This document shows, in pieces, positions 16,163-25,037 of a DNA stretch of 64,000 bases (positions are counted from its first letter, which is position 1; each line of letters opens with the position of its first letter). The notes under the pieces are model-generated. The model was not told where the DNA came from. It did no database searches and was given only the letters and a program-made list of their open reading frames with translations. Location: NCBI RefSeq assembly GCF_040702505.1, contig NZ_JBFBLC010000001.1:62001-126000 (forward strand), given 5' to 3'. This DNA comes from Terrabacter sp040702505. Lineage in GTDB: Bacteria; Actinomycetota; Actinomycetes; Actinomycetales; Dermatophilaceae. The position numbers and the translations under genes were made by a program.

Positions 16163-17446
16163 ATGAGCTGGGACGGACACCTGCCGGCGAGCCGGGAGTA
16201 CCGCCGCATCCTCGTGGGGCTCGGCGCCGCCGGCGTCGTGACCTTCGCGCAGCTCTACTCCCCGCAGGGCCTGCTGCCCACCCTCGCCCGCGGGCTGCAC
16301 GTCAGCCCGGCCGACGCCGCGCTCTCCGTCTCCCTCGCCACCCTCGGCGTGGCACTCGCGGTGCTGCCGTGGTCGTGGGTCGCCGACCGGGTGGGGCGCC
16401 TGCGCGCCATGCAGGTCGCGATCGTCGCCTCCACCGTGCTCGGCGTCCTCGTCGCCCTCTCGCCGAACCTCGGGGTGCTGCTCGGGCTGCGGCTCGTCGA
16501 GGGCATGGCGCTCGGCGGCATCCCGGCCCTGGCCGTGACCTACCTTCACGACGAGGTGCACGAGGGGTCCACCGCCGCGGCGGCCGCGGCCTACATCTCG
16601 GGCACGACGATCGGCGGCGCGGCCGGGCGCCTCATCGCCGGGCCGCTCGCGGGACTCGTCGGCTGGCGGCCCGCGCTGCTCACGGTCGCCGGCGTCTGCG
16701 CCCTCGCGTCGGTCGTCTTCCTGCGCCTGATGCCGCGTCCTCGGGGCTACCGACCCACGAGCGCGGCGAGCGCGCGGACCGTCGCGGACGGCATACGCAC
16801 CAGCCTGCGCGACCCGGCACTGCTGGCGCTCTACGCCCAGGGCGCCCTGCTCATGGGCGGCTTCGTCGCCGTCTACAACTACCTCGCCTTCCGGCTCGAG
16901 GGGACCGAGTTCGCGCTGCCCCCGACGGTCGGGTCGCTGATCTTCGCCGCGTATGCCGCCGGGACCGTCAGCTCGCGCCTGACCGGCCAGTGGGTGCCGC
17001 GCTTCGGCCGGCGGCGGGTGCTGCTGGCCGGGACGCTGACCATGGTCGTCGGGGCATTGGTCACGCTGGCCGGCTCGCTGGCGCTCGTCGTCGTGGGGCT
17101 GCTCGTGCTCACGGCCGGCTTCTTCGCCGCACACGCCACCGCGTCGGCCTGGGTGGGTGCGCGCGCCACGACGGGACGGGCGCAGGCGACGGCGCTCTAC
17201 AACGTGGCGTACTACAGCGGCTCGGCCCTCGTCGGCTGGGTGCTCGGGTATGCGTTCTCCGGCCCGGGGTGGGCCGCGGTCGTCGGCGCGGTGGTGGCGC
17301 TCGCCGTCGTCGCGCTCGGGCTCGCGCTCGTCGTCCTGCCCGGTGGGCGACCGGATCCGACCCCGGCCCCGGCCTCGGACTCGGACTCGGACCCGAACCC
17401 GGCATCGCTGACCGAACGCAGCGTTCGGTCGCGAAAGCTGCGTTAG
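16163..17446 (+). CDS. MFS transporter (YnfM/YgaY-like)
   Basis: A 427-residue transporter with twelve hydrophobic segments. The loop between helices 2 and 3 carries the MFS signature WVADRVGRLRAM, and helix 4 carries RLVEGMALGGIPALAVTYL, resembling the YnfM/YgaY group of efflux proteins. The C-terminus is a low-complexity tail (PTPAPASDSDSDPNP) whose last codons include a 19-base palindrome also found downstream. The ATG at 16163 follows the B12-binding gene by five bases, so the two are probably co-transcribed and the B12 protein may sense conditions for transport. Substrate unknown. Confidence 0.85.
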   Translation: MSWDGHLPASREYRRILVGLGAAGVVTFAQLYSPQGLLPTLARGLHVSPADAALSVSLATLGVALAVLPWSWVADRVGRLRAMQVAIVASTVLGVLVALSPNLGVLLGLRLVEGMALGGIPALAVTYLHDEVHEGSTAAAAAAYISGTTIGGAAGRLIAGPLAGLVGWRPALLTVAGVCALASVVFLRLMPRPRGYRPTSAASARTVADGIRTSLRDPALLALYAQGALLMGGFVAVYNYLAFRLEGTEFALPPTVGSLIFAAYAAGTVSSRLTGQWVPRFGRRRVLLAGTLTMVVGALVTLAGSLALVVVGLLVLTAGFFAAHATASAWVGARATTGRAQATALYNVAYYSGSALVGWVLGYAFSGPGWAAVVGAVVALAVVALGLALVVLPGGRPDPTPAPASDSDSDPNPASLTERSVRSRKLR

Positions 17447-17481
17447 AACGCTGAGTTCGGCACCGAACGCAGCGTTCGGTG
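17411..17481. repeat. Two identical 19-bp palindromes
   Basis: ACCGAACGC-A-GCGTTCGGT occurs at 17411-17429 (within the last codons of the MFS gene) and again at 17462-17480, 51 bases apart, about five helical turns. A degenerate version lies between (GAACGCTGAGTTCGG). The second copy is 74 bases before the SWIM gene start. The same helix face and perfect symmetry suggest paired operator sites; a transcription terminator is also possible. Confidence 0.6.
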
Positions 17482-17553
17482 CGCCGAAACGGACCTACGT
17501 CCGGGGTCGTGTGGGACGTCGTCGTGGGCGGCGTCGGTCATGATGAGCGGGTC

Positions 17554-18861
17554 ATGACGCGATGGACCCCAGCCCAGGTGGCCGGCCTGGCCCCCGATGC
17601 CTCCTCGCTGGCCGCTGCCCGGAGGCTGGCACGGCCGGGCCCGTGGTCCGACACCGGCTCGACCGAGACGCTGCTGTGGGGCAAGTGCCAGGGCTCGGGC
17701 AAGACCCCCTATCAGGTCAGCATCGACCTGACGGGGCCGGCGTTCCGGTGCACGTGCCCGAGCCGGAAGTTCCCGTGCAAGCACGGCCTGGCGCTGCTGA
17801 TGCTGTGGGTCGAGGGATCCGGATCGGTGGCCGATGCCGCCGAGGCGGCTGGTTTCGCCCGGGAGTGGGCGGCCGAGCGGTCGGCGCGCGCGGAGGCGAG
17901 GGCAGCCGGCGACGCGGCCCGCTCGACGCGTACCCCAGACCCCGCCGCGGCGGCCAGGCGGCTCGAGGAGCGACTCGCCCTCATGGACGGCGGGATGGAC
18001 GACTTCGCCCGCTGGCTCACCGACCTCGTCCGTAGCGGCACGGCGTCCGCGCGGCAGCAGTCCTATGCGTGGTGGGACGGCACGGCGGCGCGGCTCGTCG
18101 ACGCCCAGCTGCCCGGACTGGCCGACGACGTGCGCTCGGTCGGCGGGTCCGTGGCCGGCGGCGCCGACTGGGCCGAACGACTGCTCGTCGCGCTCGGGCG
18201 GTGGTGGACGGCGACGCGCGCCTGGGCCCGGCGAGACGCCCTGTCGCAGGCCCAGGTCGGCGACCTGCGGGCCTACCTCGGCTGGGCCACGAGCAGCGAG
18301 TCGGTCCGGCGCGCCGACGCGGTCACCGACCGTTGGCTCGTCCTCGGCGCCCACCGCAGCGACGACGGGCGGTTGCAGCAGCAGCGCACGTGGCTGCGCG
18401 GCGTCGCCACCGGCGAGACGGTGCAGGTCCTCGACTTCGCCGCCGGCGGGCAGGTGCTGCCCGTCGCTCGCGCCGTCGGGTCGGCGCTCGATGCGACGCT
18501 GGCCCGCTACCCCGGCGCCGCGGTGCGGCGGGCGCTCTTCGTCGACGAGCCCTTCGTCGCCGAGGACCGCGTGCGTATGCCGTCCGGCTCGACCCTCGAG
18601 GACGCGCAGTCCGCGGCCGCTGCGGCGTGGGGGCTCAACCCCTGGGCGCGGCGGGTGCCGGTCGTCCTGGCCGACGCGCGGGCCGGCGTGGACCACGTGG
18701 TCGACGCGGACGGCGCCAGCGTGCGCCTCACCGACGACGCCGCGGTGTGGCCGCTGCTCGCGCTGACCGGTGGCCGTCCGGCGCGACTCTTCGGTGAACT
18801 CGAGGAGTCACGTCTGCGTCCGCTGTCGGTGGTCGTCGACGACGAGGTGATGGCGCTGTGA
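17554..18861 (+). CDS. SWIM zinc-finger protein, first gene of MoxR/VWA operon
   Basis: A 435-residue protein whose N-terminal part holds a SWIM zinc finger: CTCPSRKFPCKH (about residues 67-78) fits C-x-C-x(n)-C-x-H, a fold that binds nucleic acid or protein. The rest is helical and Trp/Ala-rich, with no enzyme motif. Start ATG 17554 begins MTRWTPAQVAGLAPD, the usual opening of this family. Its end overlaps the next gene by four bases (GTGA). It leads five tightly coupled genes (SWIM, DUF5691, MoxR ATPase, DUF5682, VWA) and probably helps recruit a nucleic acid or substrate to the complex. Role unknown. Confidence 0.85.
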   Translation: MTRWTPAQVAGLAPDASSLAAARRLARPGPWSDTGSTETLLWGKCQGSGKTPYQVSIDLTGPAFRCTCPSRKFPCKHGLALLMLWVEGSGSVADAAEAAGFAREWAAERSARAEARAAGDAARSTRTPDPAAAARRLEERLALMDGGMDDFARWLTDLVRSGTASARQQSYAWWDGTAARLVDAQLPGLADDVRSVGGSVAGGADWAERLLVALGRWWTATRAWARRDALSQAQVGDLRAYLGWATSSESVRRADAVTDRWLVLGAHRSDDGRLQQQRTWLRGVATGETVQVLDFAAGGQVLPVARAVGSALDATLARYPGAAVRRALFVDEPFVAEDRVRMPSGSTLEDAQSAAAAAWGLNPWARRVPVVLADARAGVDHVVDADGASVRLTDDAAVWPLLALTGGRPARLFGELEESRLRPLSVVVDDEVMAL

Positions 18862-20423
18862 CCGCTGCACACCCGGTCACCGGGCCGGGCCCCGGCGCCC
18901 GTGCCGGCGACGTCGACAGCTGGTGGCGCGAGGTAGGCAACGCCGCTCTCGTGGGCACCGCCCGACGGCCGGTCCCGCCGCTGCCCGACCTCGGACCGGC
19001 GGGGGTGCGAGCCCACGCGGAGGCCACGCCCCGCGAGGAGCTGCTGCTCGACGCGGCGGCGCTCGGCAGTGCGGCACTGCGAGCCGGCCGTCGTCTCGAC
19101 CGCGCCGAGGCGTCCCAGGCCGCCCTCGAGGACCGCAGTCCGGTCGCGCCGCGGCGGGCCGTCCAGCTGCTCGAGCTCGTCATGACCCAGCCGCCCGCCG
19201 GGGCGGCCCAGCGCACCGGCCTGCTCGTCCACTGGCTCCGCGCAGCCGACGACGCCGGCTGCCGTGTGCCGCACGCCCTGCTGCCGACGCTGCTCGAGCT
19301 CGCCACGGGCATACGCGAGCTGCGCCGGCCCGTGGCCGGCGTCGTCGACGAGCGCGGCCGGTGGCTGGCCGGGCTGCGTCCCGACTGGTCGTGGGTGGCG
19401 GAAGCGGCCGCAGGGGCCGAGGCCCGCACGGCCTCACGCAGCACCGAGGCGGTCCCCGGTCACGGGGAGTGGGCGCGTCTGCCGTCCGCCGACCGCGTCA
19501 CCGTGCTGGCCGCCGTACGGGCACACCACCCCGGCGAGGGCCGGGAGCTGGTGGCCTCGACGTGGGCGACCGACTCGGCGCGCGACCGCCGCGCGCACCT
19601 CGAGGTGCTGCGCATCGGCCTCGGACCCGAGGACGAGCCGCTCCTCGAGTCGGCCCTCGACGACCGCGCCGGCACGGTGCGGGAGGTGGCGACCGAGCTC
19701 CTCGACGCCCTGCCCACCTCCGCCCGAGCCGCGCGCATGGCCGAGCGGCTGCGGCCCCTCGTGCGCCGCACCGGGATGCTCGGTCGGGGCCTCGAGGTCC
19801 TGCTGCCCGACGAGCCCGACGCCGCCGGCGTGCGCGACGGCCTCGGCAAGCCGCCGCCGCGCCGGTCCGCGCGCGGCTGGTGGCTCGAGCAGCTCTGCGC
19901 GGGCGCACCGCTCGAGATCTGGCCGGAACTCACCGGCGCGGACCCGCCTGCGACGGTCAAGCGGCTCACCGACGCGCAGACGGCGGACGCACTGGCCGGC
20001 ATACGGCGTGCGGCTGCAGTGAGGCGCGACCCGGAGTGGGCGGCGGCCCTGCTCGAGCGGGGCTGGGACCCTACGCTCGTGCCCGCCCTGCCCCGTGAGC
20101 GCCGCGAGCGGGTCGTGCTGACCCGCGTCGATGCGACCAACCAGCGGCCGCACGAGATCGCTGCCGTCGTCGGAGCCGTCGACCCGCCGTGGTCGCCGGA
20201 CTTCAGCGTCGCGCTCGTCTCGCGGCTGCGTGCCTCGAAGTTCGGTTCGGCGATGGTGGTCGCGACGATGCCGCAGCTGCTCGCCGGGCTGCACCCTGCG
20301 GCGCTCGACCCCCTCGAGCGCTGGCTCGCCTCCACCGGCGCCGACCAGACGCTGACCACCAACCTGCGCAACCTGCTCCAGTTCCACTCCGTCAAGCGAT
20401 CGATCACCGAGGCCTTCAGATGA
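18858..20423 (+). CDS. DUF5691 family protein
   Basis: A 521-residue soluble protein recognised as DUF5691 by its opening block (WWREVGNAALVGTARRPVP, about residues 21-39) and place between SWIM and MoxR genes. It is mainly helical, with HEAT-like repeats in the C-terminal half (for example EPLLESALDDRAGTVREVA then LLDALP, and PHEIAAVVGAVDPPWSPDF). It overlaps the genes on both sides (GTGA before, ATGA after), so expression is translationally coupled. It may be a scaffold for the ATPase. No catalytic residues are visible. Confidence 0.82.
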   Translation: MTAAHPVTGPGPGARAGDVDSWWREVGNAALVGTARRPVPPLPDLGPAGVRAHAEATPREELLLDAAALGSAALRAGRRLDRAEASQAALEDRSPVAPRRAVQLLELVMTQPPAGAAQRTGLLVHWLRAADDAGCRVPHALLPTLLELATGIRELRRPVAGVVDERGRWLAGLRPDWSWVAEAAAGAEARTASRSTEAVPGHGEWARLPSADRVTVLAAVRAHHPGEGRELVASTWATDSARDRRAHLEVLRIGLGPEDEPLLESALDDRAGTVREVATELLDALPTSARAARMAERLRPLVRRTGMLGRGLEVLLPDEPDAAGVRDGLGKPPPRRSARGWWLEQLCAGAPLEIWPELTGADPPATVKRLTDAQTADALAGIRRAAAVRRDPEWAAALLERGWDPTLVPALPRERRERVVLTRVDATNQRPHEIAAVVGAVDPPWSPDFSVALVSRLRASKFGSAMVVATMPQLLAGLHPAALDPLERWLASTGADQTLTTNLRNLLQFHSVKRSITEAFR

Positions 20424-21517
20424 GCGAATCCACCACTGCCACCACGGTTCTGCGGGCTCACGCCGAGGACGCGTATGCCGCCGAGCTCGGCGCGCTCGAG
20501 GCCACCGACGACCGTCCCCGGCCTCCCCGGTGGCGACTGTCGCCGTGGGCCGTGACGACCTACCTGCTCGGTGGCACGCTCGAGGACGGCACCGAGATCA
20601 CGCCGAAGTACCTCGGGTCGCGCCGGCTCGTGGAGGTCGCGGTCGCCTCGCTCGCCACCGACCGGGCCCTGCTTCTGCTCGGGGTGCCGGGCACGGCGAA
20701 GACCTGGGTGAGCGAGCACCTCGCCGCGGCCATCAGCGGCTCGTCGACCCTCGTCGTCCAGGGCACGGCCGGCACCCCGGAGGAGTCGCTGCGCTACGGC
20801 TGGAACTACGCCCGCCTGCTCGCCGAGGGACCGACCCGCGCCGCACTCGTGCCGAGCCCCGTCATGCGGGCGATGGAGACGGGCACGCTGGTTCGCGTGG
20901 AGGAGCTGACCCGCATCCCCGCCGACGTGCAGGACGCGCTCATCACGATCCTCTCCGAGAAGCACCTGCCGATCCCGGAGCTCGACTCGGAGGTTCAGGC
21001 GCAGCAGGGGTTCAACGTCATCGCCACGGCCAACAACCGCGACAAGGGCGTCAACGACCTGTCATCGGCCCTCAAGCGCCGGTTCAACACCGTCGTGCTG
21101 CCGCTCCCCGACTCGCTCGAGCAGGAGGTCGAGATCGTCCGCTCCCGCGTCGACTCGCTCGGCAAGTCGCTCGAGCTGCCCCCGGGTCTCGAGTCGCTGG
21201 CCGAGATCGAGCGCGTCGTCACGATCTTCCGCGAGCTGCGCTCGGGTGTCACGGCCGACCAGCGCACGACGGTGAAGTCGCCGTCGTCGACGCTCTCGAC
21301 GGCCGAGGCGATCTCCGTCATGACGAACGGGCTGTCGCTGGCCGCCCACTTCGGCGACGGCGTGGTCCGGGCCGACGACGTCGCTGCGGGCCTGGTCGGT
21401 GCGATCGTCAAGGAGCCGGTGCAGGACCGGATCGTGTGGCAGGAGTACCTCGAGACTGTCGTCAAGGACCGCTCGGAGTGGACCGACCTCTACCGCGCGT
21501 GCCGCGAGCTGGGCTGA
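20420..21517 (+). CDS. MoxR-type AAA+ ATPase
   Basis: A 365-residue MoxR-family AAA+ ATPase. Walker A is GVPGTAKT (about residues 88-95). The Walker B region is TLVRVEELTRIP, with the sensor/arginine-finger region ATANNRDKGVND then LSSALKRRFN. Such ATPases act as chaperones that remodel or activate partner complexes, usually with a VWA protein, and here the VWA gene lies two genes downstream. ATG overlaps the stop of the DUF5691 gene. The final region (about 290-365) is helical. Assignment to MoxR/RavA-like AAA+ is firm; the target is unknown. Confidence 0.92.
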   Translation: MSESTTATTVLRAHAEDAYAAELGALEATDDRPRPPRWRLSPWAVTTYLLGGTLEDGTEITPKYLGSRRLVEVAVASLATDRALLLLGVPGTAKTWVSEHLAAAISGSSTLVVQGTAGTPEESLRYGWNYARLLAEGPTRAALVPSPVMRAMETGTLVRVEELTRIPADVQDALITILSEKHLPIPELDSEVQAQQGFNVIATANNRDKGVNDLSSALKRRFNTVVLPLPDSLEQEVEIVRSRVDSLGKSLELPPGLESLAEIERVVTIFRELRSGVTADQRTTVKSPSSTLSTAEAISVMTNGLSLAAHFGDGVVRADDVAAGLVGAIVKEPVQDRIVWQEYLETVVKDRSEWTDLYRACRELG

Positions 21518-21518
21518 C

Positions 21519-23738
21519 ATGACGTCGGCGCAGGCGCAGGTCGAGGTCCTCGGGGTCCGCCACCACGGTCCGGGCTCGGCGCGATCCGTGGAGCGCGCCC
21601 TCGAGGAGCTGCTGCCCGACGTCGTCGTCATCGAGGGACCGCCCGAGCTCGACGCGCTCGTCCCCCTCGCCGCCGACCCCGACCTCGTGCCACCCGTGGC
21701 CGGGCTCGTCTACGTCGTCGACGAGCCGCGACGAGCAGCCTTCTACCCCTTCGCGTCCTTCTCCCCCGAGTGGGTCGCGCTGCGGTGGGCCCTCGCCCAC
21801 GGCGTCGAGGTCCGCTTCGCCGACCTGCCGGCCGCCCACTCCCTCGCCGGCGCGGACTCAGACGATGCGCCGCGGCGTCCGAGGGAGCGGGTCGACCCTC
21901 TGACCGCGCTTGCCCGGGCCGCCGGCTACGACGACCCGGAGCGCTGGTGGGAGGACGCCGTCGAGCACCGTCGCACCTCCTCCCTCACGCACTTCGCGCA
22001 GCTGCGCGAGGCGATGGAGGGCGTCCGCGGCACCCTCGAGGGCGACGAAGACGAACGACGGGAAGCCTTCATGCGCAGGGTCATCCGCGCCGAGATGCGC
22101 GCCGGCCGCGAGCGCATCGCGGTCGTCTGCGGGGCCTACCACGCGCCCGTGCTCGACCCGGCGTCCTTCCCACCGGCGAGCCACGACAACGCCCTCCTGA
22201 GCAGGCTGCCCAAGGTCAAGGTCGCCGCCACGTGGGCACCGTGGAGCTCGGAGCGGCTGTCGTATGCCAGTGGCTACGGCGCCGGGGTCCGTTCGCCGGG
22301 GTGGTACCACCACCTCTTCGTCACCCCGGACGACGAGGTCGTGCCGTCGTGGTTCGTCCGGGTCGCGCGCACCCTGCGCGGCGAGAACCTCGAGACGTCG
22401 ACCGCCGCGGTCGTGGAGGCGACGCGCCTGGCCGGGGCGCTCGCGACCGTCCGGGGACGGCCGTCGGTGGGGCTCGCCGAGCTGACCGACGCGGCCCGGG
22501 CCGTCCTGACCGAGGGGTCCGACCAGCCGCTGCGGCTCATCGACCGGGCCCTCGTCATCGGGGACGAGCTGGGCCGCGTCCCCGACTCGACGCCGATGGT
22601 GCCGCTCGCGAGCGACCTCGCCAGGCAGCAGAAGTCGTTGCGGCTCAAGCCCTCCGCCTCCTCCACGGTCGTGCAGCTCGACCTGCGCCGCGAGTCCCAG
22701 CTCGCGCGCTCGGTGCTGCTGCACCGGCTCCGCGTGCTCGACGTGCCGTGGGGCACCCCGGTCGAGACGGGCCGCACGCTCGGCACCTTCAAGGAGGCCT
22801 GGGAGCTCGAGTGGACCCCCGAGCTGGCGGTAGCCGTCATCGAGGCCAGCCTGTACGGCACGACCGTCGGCAGCGCGGCCGAGTCCCGCATCACGGAGCA
22901 GGCGCGCGATGCGCCCGACCTCGGTGCCCTGGGCCGGCTCATCGAGGAGTGCCTGCTCGCCGACCTGCCCGAGGGGCTGCGGGCGGTCGTGGCGGCCTTG
23001 GCCGAGCGCACGGCCCGGCAGCACGACACACGCGCCCTCCTCGAGACGGTCGAGCCCCTCGCCCGCACCTGCCGTTACGGCGACGTGCGCGGGTTGGACG
23101 TCGCGGACGTCAGCCACGTGCTCCAGACCGTCGTCGTGCGTGCCTCGGTCGGGCTGCGGGCCGCCTGCTCGAGCCTCGACGACGACAGCGCGGCCGCCAT
23201 GCGTGCGGCCGTAGAGGCGGCGCACCGCGGTATCGCCCTCGTCGACCGCGACGATCTCCGCAGCCCGTGGACCGAGGCGCTCGTGACCGTCGGCCGCGAC
23301 GAGGCGATCCACGGGTCCGTCGCCGGACGGGTCAACCGGCTGCTGCTCGACGGCGCGCTGCTCACCCCCGAGGAAGCGGCCGCTCGCCTGAGCCGTCGGC
23401 TGTCTCCCGGCACGCCCGCCCCGGCGGCTGCGGCCTGGGTCGACGGGTTCCTGACCGGCGAGGCCCTGCTGCTCGTTCACGGCGACGACCTGCTGTCCAT
23501 CCTCGACGAGTGGCTGGCCGACGCCTCCGAGGAGACGTTCGAGGACCTCCTTCCGCTCGTGCGCCGCACCTTCTCGCGCTACCAGCCGGCGGAGCGTCGC
23601 CTCATCGGGACGCACCTGCGCGACCTCGCGAGCGGACGGCCCTCCACAGCGACGCCCACTCAGTCGATCGACCTGGACCGCGCCGCGCCCGCCGTCGCAG
23701 CGGTCGCGCGCCTGCTGGGACTGGAGGTGGCGTCGTGA
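21519..23738 (+). CDS. DUF5682 family protein
   Basis: A 739-residue protein of DUF5682. The N-terminal part has GVRHHGPGSARSV (about residues 11-23), VVVIEGPPELDAL (about 34-46) and IAVVCGAYHAPVL (about 200-212). The paired G-x-x-H-like motifs with a glutamate recall the TraB/ChaN/erythromycin-esterase superfamily and hint at a hydrolase active site; this is inference. The C-terminal two-thirds is helical. The start follows the MoxR stop by one base and the stop overlaps the VWA gene (GTGA). It is the strongest candidate for the effector or enzyme of the operon. Confidence 0.83.
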   Translation: MTSAQAQVEVLGVRHHGPGSARSVERALEELLPDVVVIEGPPELDALVPLAADPDLVPPVAGLVYVVDEPRRAAFYPFASFSPEWVALRWALAHGVEVRFADLPAAHSLAGADSDDAPRRPRERVDPLTALARAAGYDDPERWWEDAVEHRRTSSLTHFAQLREAMEGVRGTLEGDEDERREAFMRRVIRAEMRAGRERIAVVCGAYHAPVLDPASFPPASHDNALLSRLPKVKVAATWAPWSSERLSYASGYGAGVRSPGWYHHLFVTPDDEVVPSWFVRVARTLRGENLETSTAAVVEATRLAGALATVRGRPSVGLAELTDAARAVLTEGSDQPLRLIDRALVIGDELGRVPDSTPMVPLASDLARQQKSLRLKPSASSTVVQLDLRRESQLARSVLLHRLRVLDVPWGTPVETGRTLGTFKEAWELEWTPELAVAVIEASLYGTTVGSAAESRITEQARDAPDLGALGRLIEECLLADLPEGLRAVVAALAERTARQHDTRALLETVEPLARTCRYGDVRGLDVADVSHVLQTVVVRASVGLRAACSSLDDDSAAAMRAAVEAAHRGIALVDRDDLRSPWTEALVTVGRDEAIHGSVAGRVNRLLLDGALLTPEEAAARLSRRLSPGTPAPAAAAWVDGFLTGEALLLVHGDDLLSILDEWLADASEETFEDLLPLVRRTFSRYQPAERRLIGTHLRDLASGRPSTATPTQSIDLDRAAPAVAAVARLLGLEVAS

Positions 23739-24979
23739 CGGAGCCGACGGCATACGACGGCATCGACCCCGAGTCCGCCCCGGAGCCGGCGCTCGAGACG
23801 GCGCCCGAGCGCCAGCAGCGGCGGGACCGGCTGACCCGCTGGCGGCTCGTCCTCGGCGGCGAGCAGTCCGACGGCATCGGCGACCTCGCAGACCTCGACG
23901 CCGACGACCTCAAGCGCGACGAGGCGCTGCGCGAGCTCTATGACGGCGAGCGCCGCAGCGGCCTCGGCGCCTCCGCCCCGCGCGTGGCGCGGTGGCTCGG
24001 CGACATCCGCGGCTACTTCCCGTCGTCGGTGGTGCAGGTCATGCAGCACGACGCGATGGACCGCCTCGGCCTCACCCAGCTGCTGCTCGAGCCGGAGCTC
24101 ATGGAGGCGGTGCAACCGGACGTGGGTCTCGTCGCGACCCTCGTCGGCCTGAACCGCGTGATCCCCGAGCGGTCGCGCGCGACGGCACGGGCCGTGGTCC
24201 GGACGGTCACCGACGAGCTCGAGGAGCGAGTCCGGAGCGAGACCGTGCAGGCCGTCACCGGCGCGCTCAACCGGGCCGCCCGGACGCGCCGGCCCAAGGC
24301 GGCCGACATCGACTGGCAGCGCACCATCGCCGCGAACCTCAAGCACTACCAGCCCGAGCACCGCACGGTGGTGCCCGAGCGGCTCGTCGGCTACGCCCGC
24401 CGCGCGCACCGGGTGGAGCGGCGGATCATCCTGTGCATCGACCAGTCCGGCTCGATGGCCGAGTCCGTCGTCTACTCCAGCGTCTTCGGGGCGGTGCTCG
24501 CCTCGCTCCGGTCGGTCGACACGCGGCTCGTGGTCTTCGACACCTCGGTCGTGGACCTCACCGACGAGCTGGACGACCCGGTCGACCTGCTCTTCGGGGT
24601 GCAGCTCGGCGGCGGCACCGACATCAACTCGGCACTCGCCTACTGCGAGAGCCTCATCGAGCAGCCCGGCGAGACGATCCTCGTGCTCATCAGCGACCTC
24701 TACGAGGGCGGCATCGCCGAGGAGATGGTGCGCCGTGCCTCGTCCATCGTCGCGTCCGGCGCGACGATGGTCGCACTGCTCGCGCTGAGCGACTCCGGCC
24801 GGCCCAGCTTCGACTCCGACCACGCGGCCGCGCTCGCGGCCGTCGGTGTGCCGGCCTTCGCGTGCACCCCCGACCGCTTCCCCGACCTGATGGCGACCGC
24901 GATCGAGAAGCGCGACATCACCGCCTGGGCCGCCGCGAACGACATCGTCACGACACACGAGAGCGAGCCCGCCGGGTGA
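23735..24979 (+). CDS. VWA (CoxE-like) domain protein
   Basis: A 414-residue protein ending in a von Willebrand A domain. The metal-ion-dependent adhesion site is complete: DQSGSMAES (D-x-S-x-S type, about residues 237-245), GGGTDINSAL (conserved Thr) and LISDLYEGG (conserved Asp). The N-terminal 200 residues are helical and charged. VWA proteins of this type pair with MoxR ATPases to assemble or open metal-centre or protein complexes. The GTG start overlaps the DUF5682 stop. It is the last gene of the five-gene operon, followed by a 58-base gap. Confidence 0.9.
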   Translation: MTEPTAYDGIDPESAPEPALETAPERQQRRDRLTRWRLVLGGEQSDGIGDLADLDADDLKRDEALRELYDGERRSGLGASAPRVARWLGDIRGYFPSSVVQVMQHDAMDRLGLTQLLLEPELMEAVQPDVGLVATLVGLNRVIPERSRATARAVVRTVTDELEERVRSETVQAVTGALNRAARTRRPKAADIDWQRTIAANLKHYQPEHRTVVPERLVGYARRAHRVERRIILCIDQSGSMAESVVYSSVFGAVLASLRSVDTRLVVFDTSVVDLTDELDDPVDLLFGVQLGGGTDINSALAYCESLIEQPGETILVLISDLYEGGIAEEMVRRASSIVASGATMVALLALSDSGRPSFDSDHAAALAAVGVPAFACTPDRFPDLMATAIEKRDITAWAAANDIVTTHESEPAG

Positions 24980-25025
24980 GCCCGGCACCCGCGAAAGTCG
25001 GGCGCCTCCGATCACGACGCGACGG

Positions 25026-25031
25026 CATACT
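25026..25031 (+). promoter_or_regulatory. -10 box of leaderless promoter (P-loop kinase)
   Basis: CATACT, six bases before ATG 25038, without a ribosome site. The box overlaps a GGCATAC motif, showing that the motif can supply promoter bases. Confidence 0.5.
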
Positions 25032-25037
25032 CGCGCC

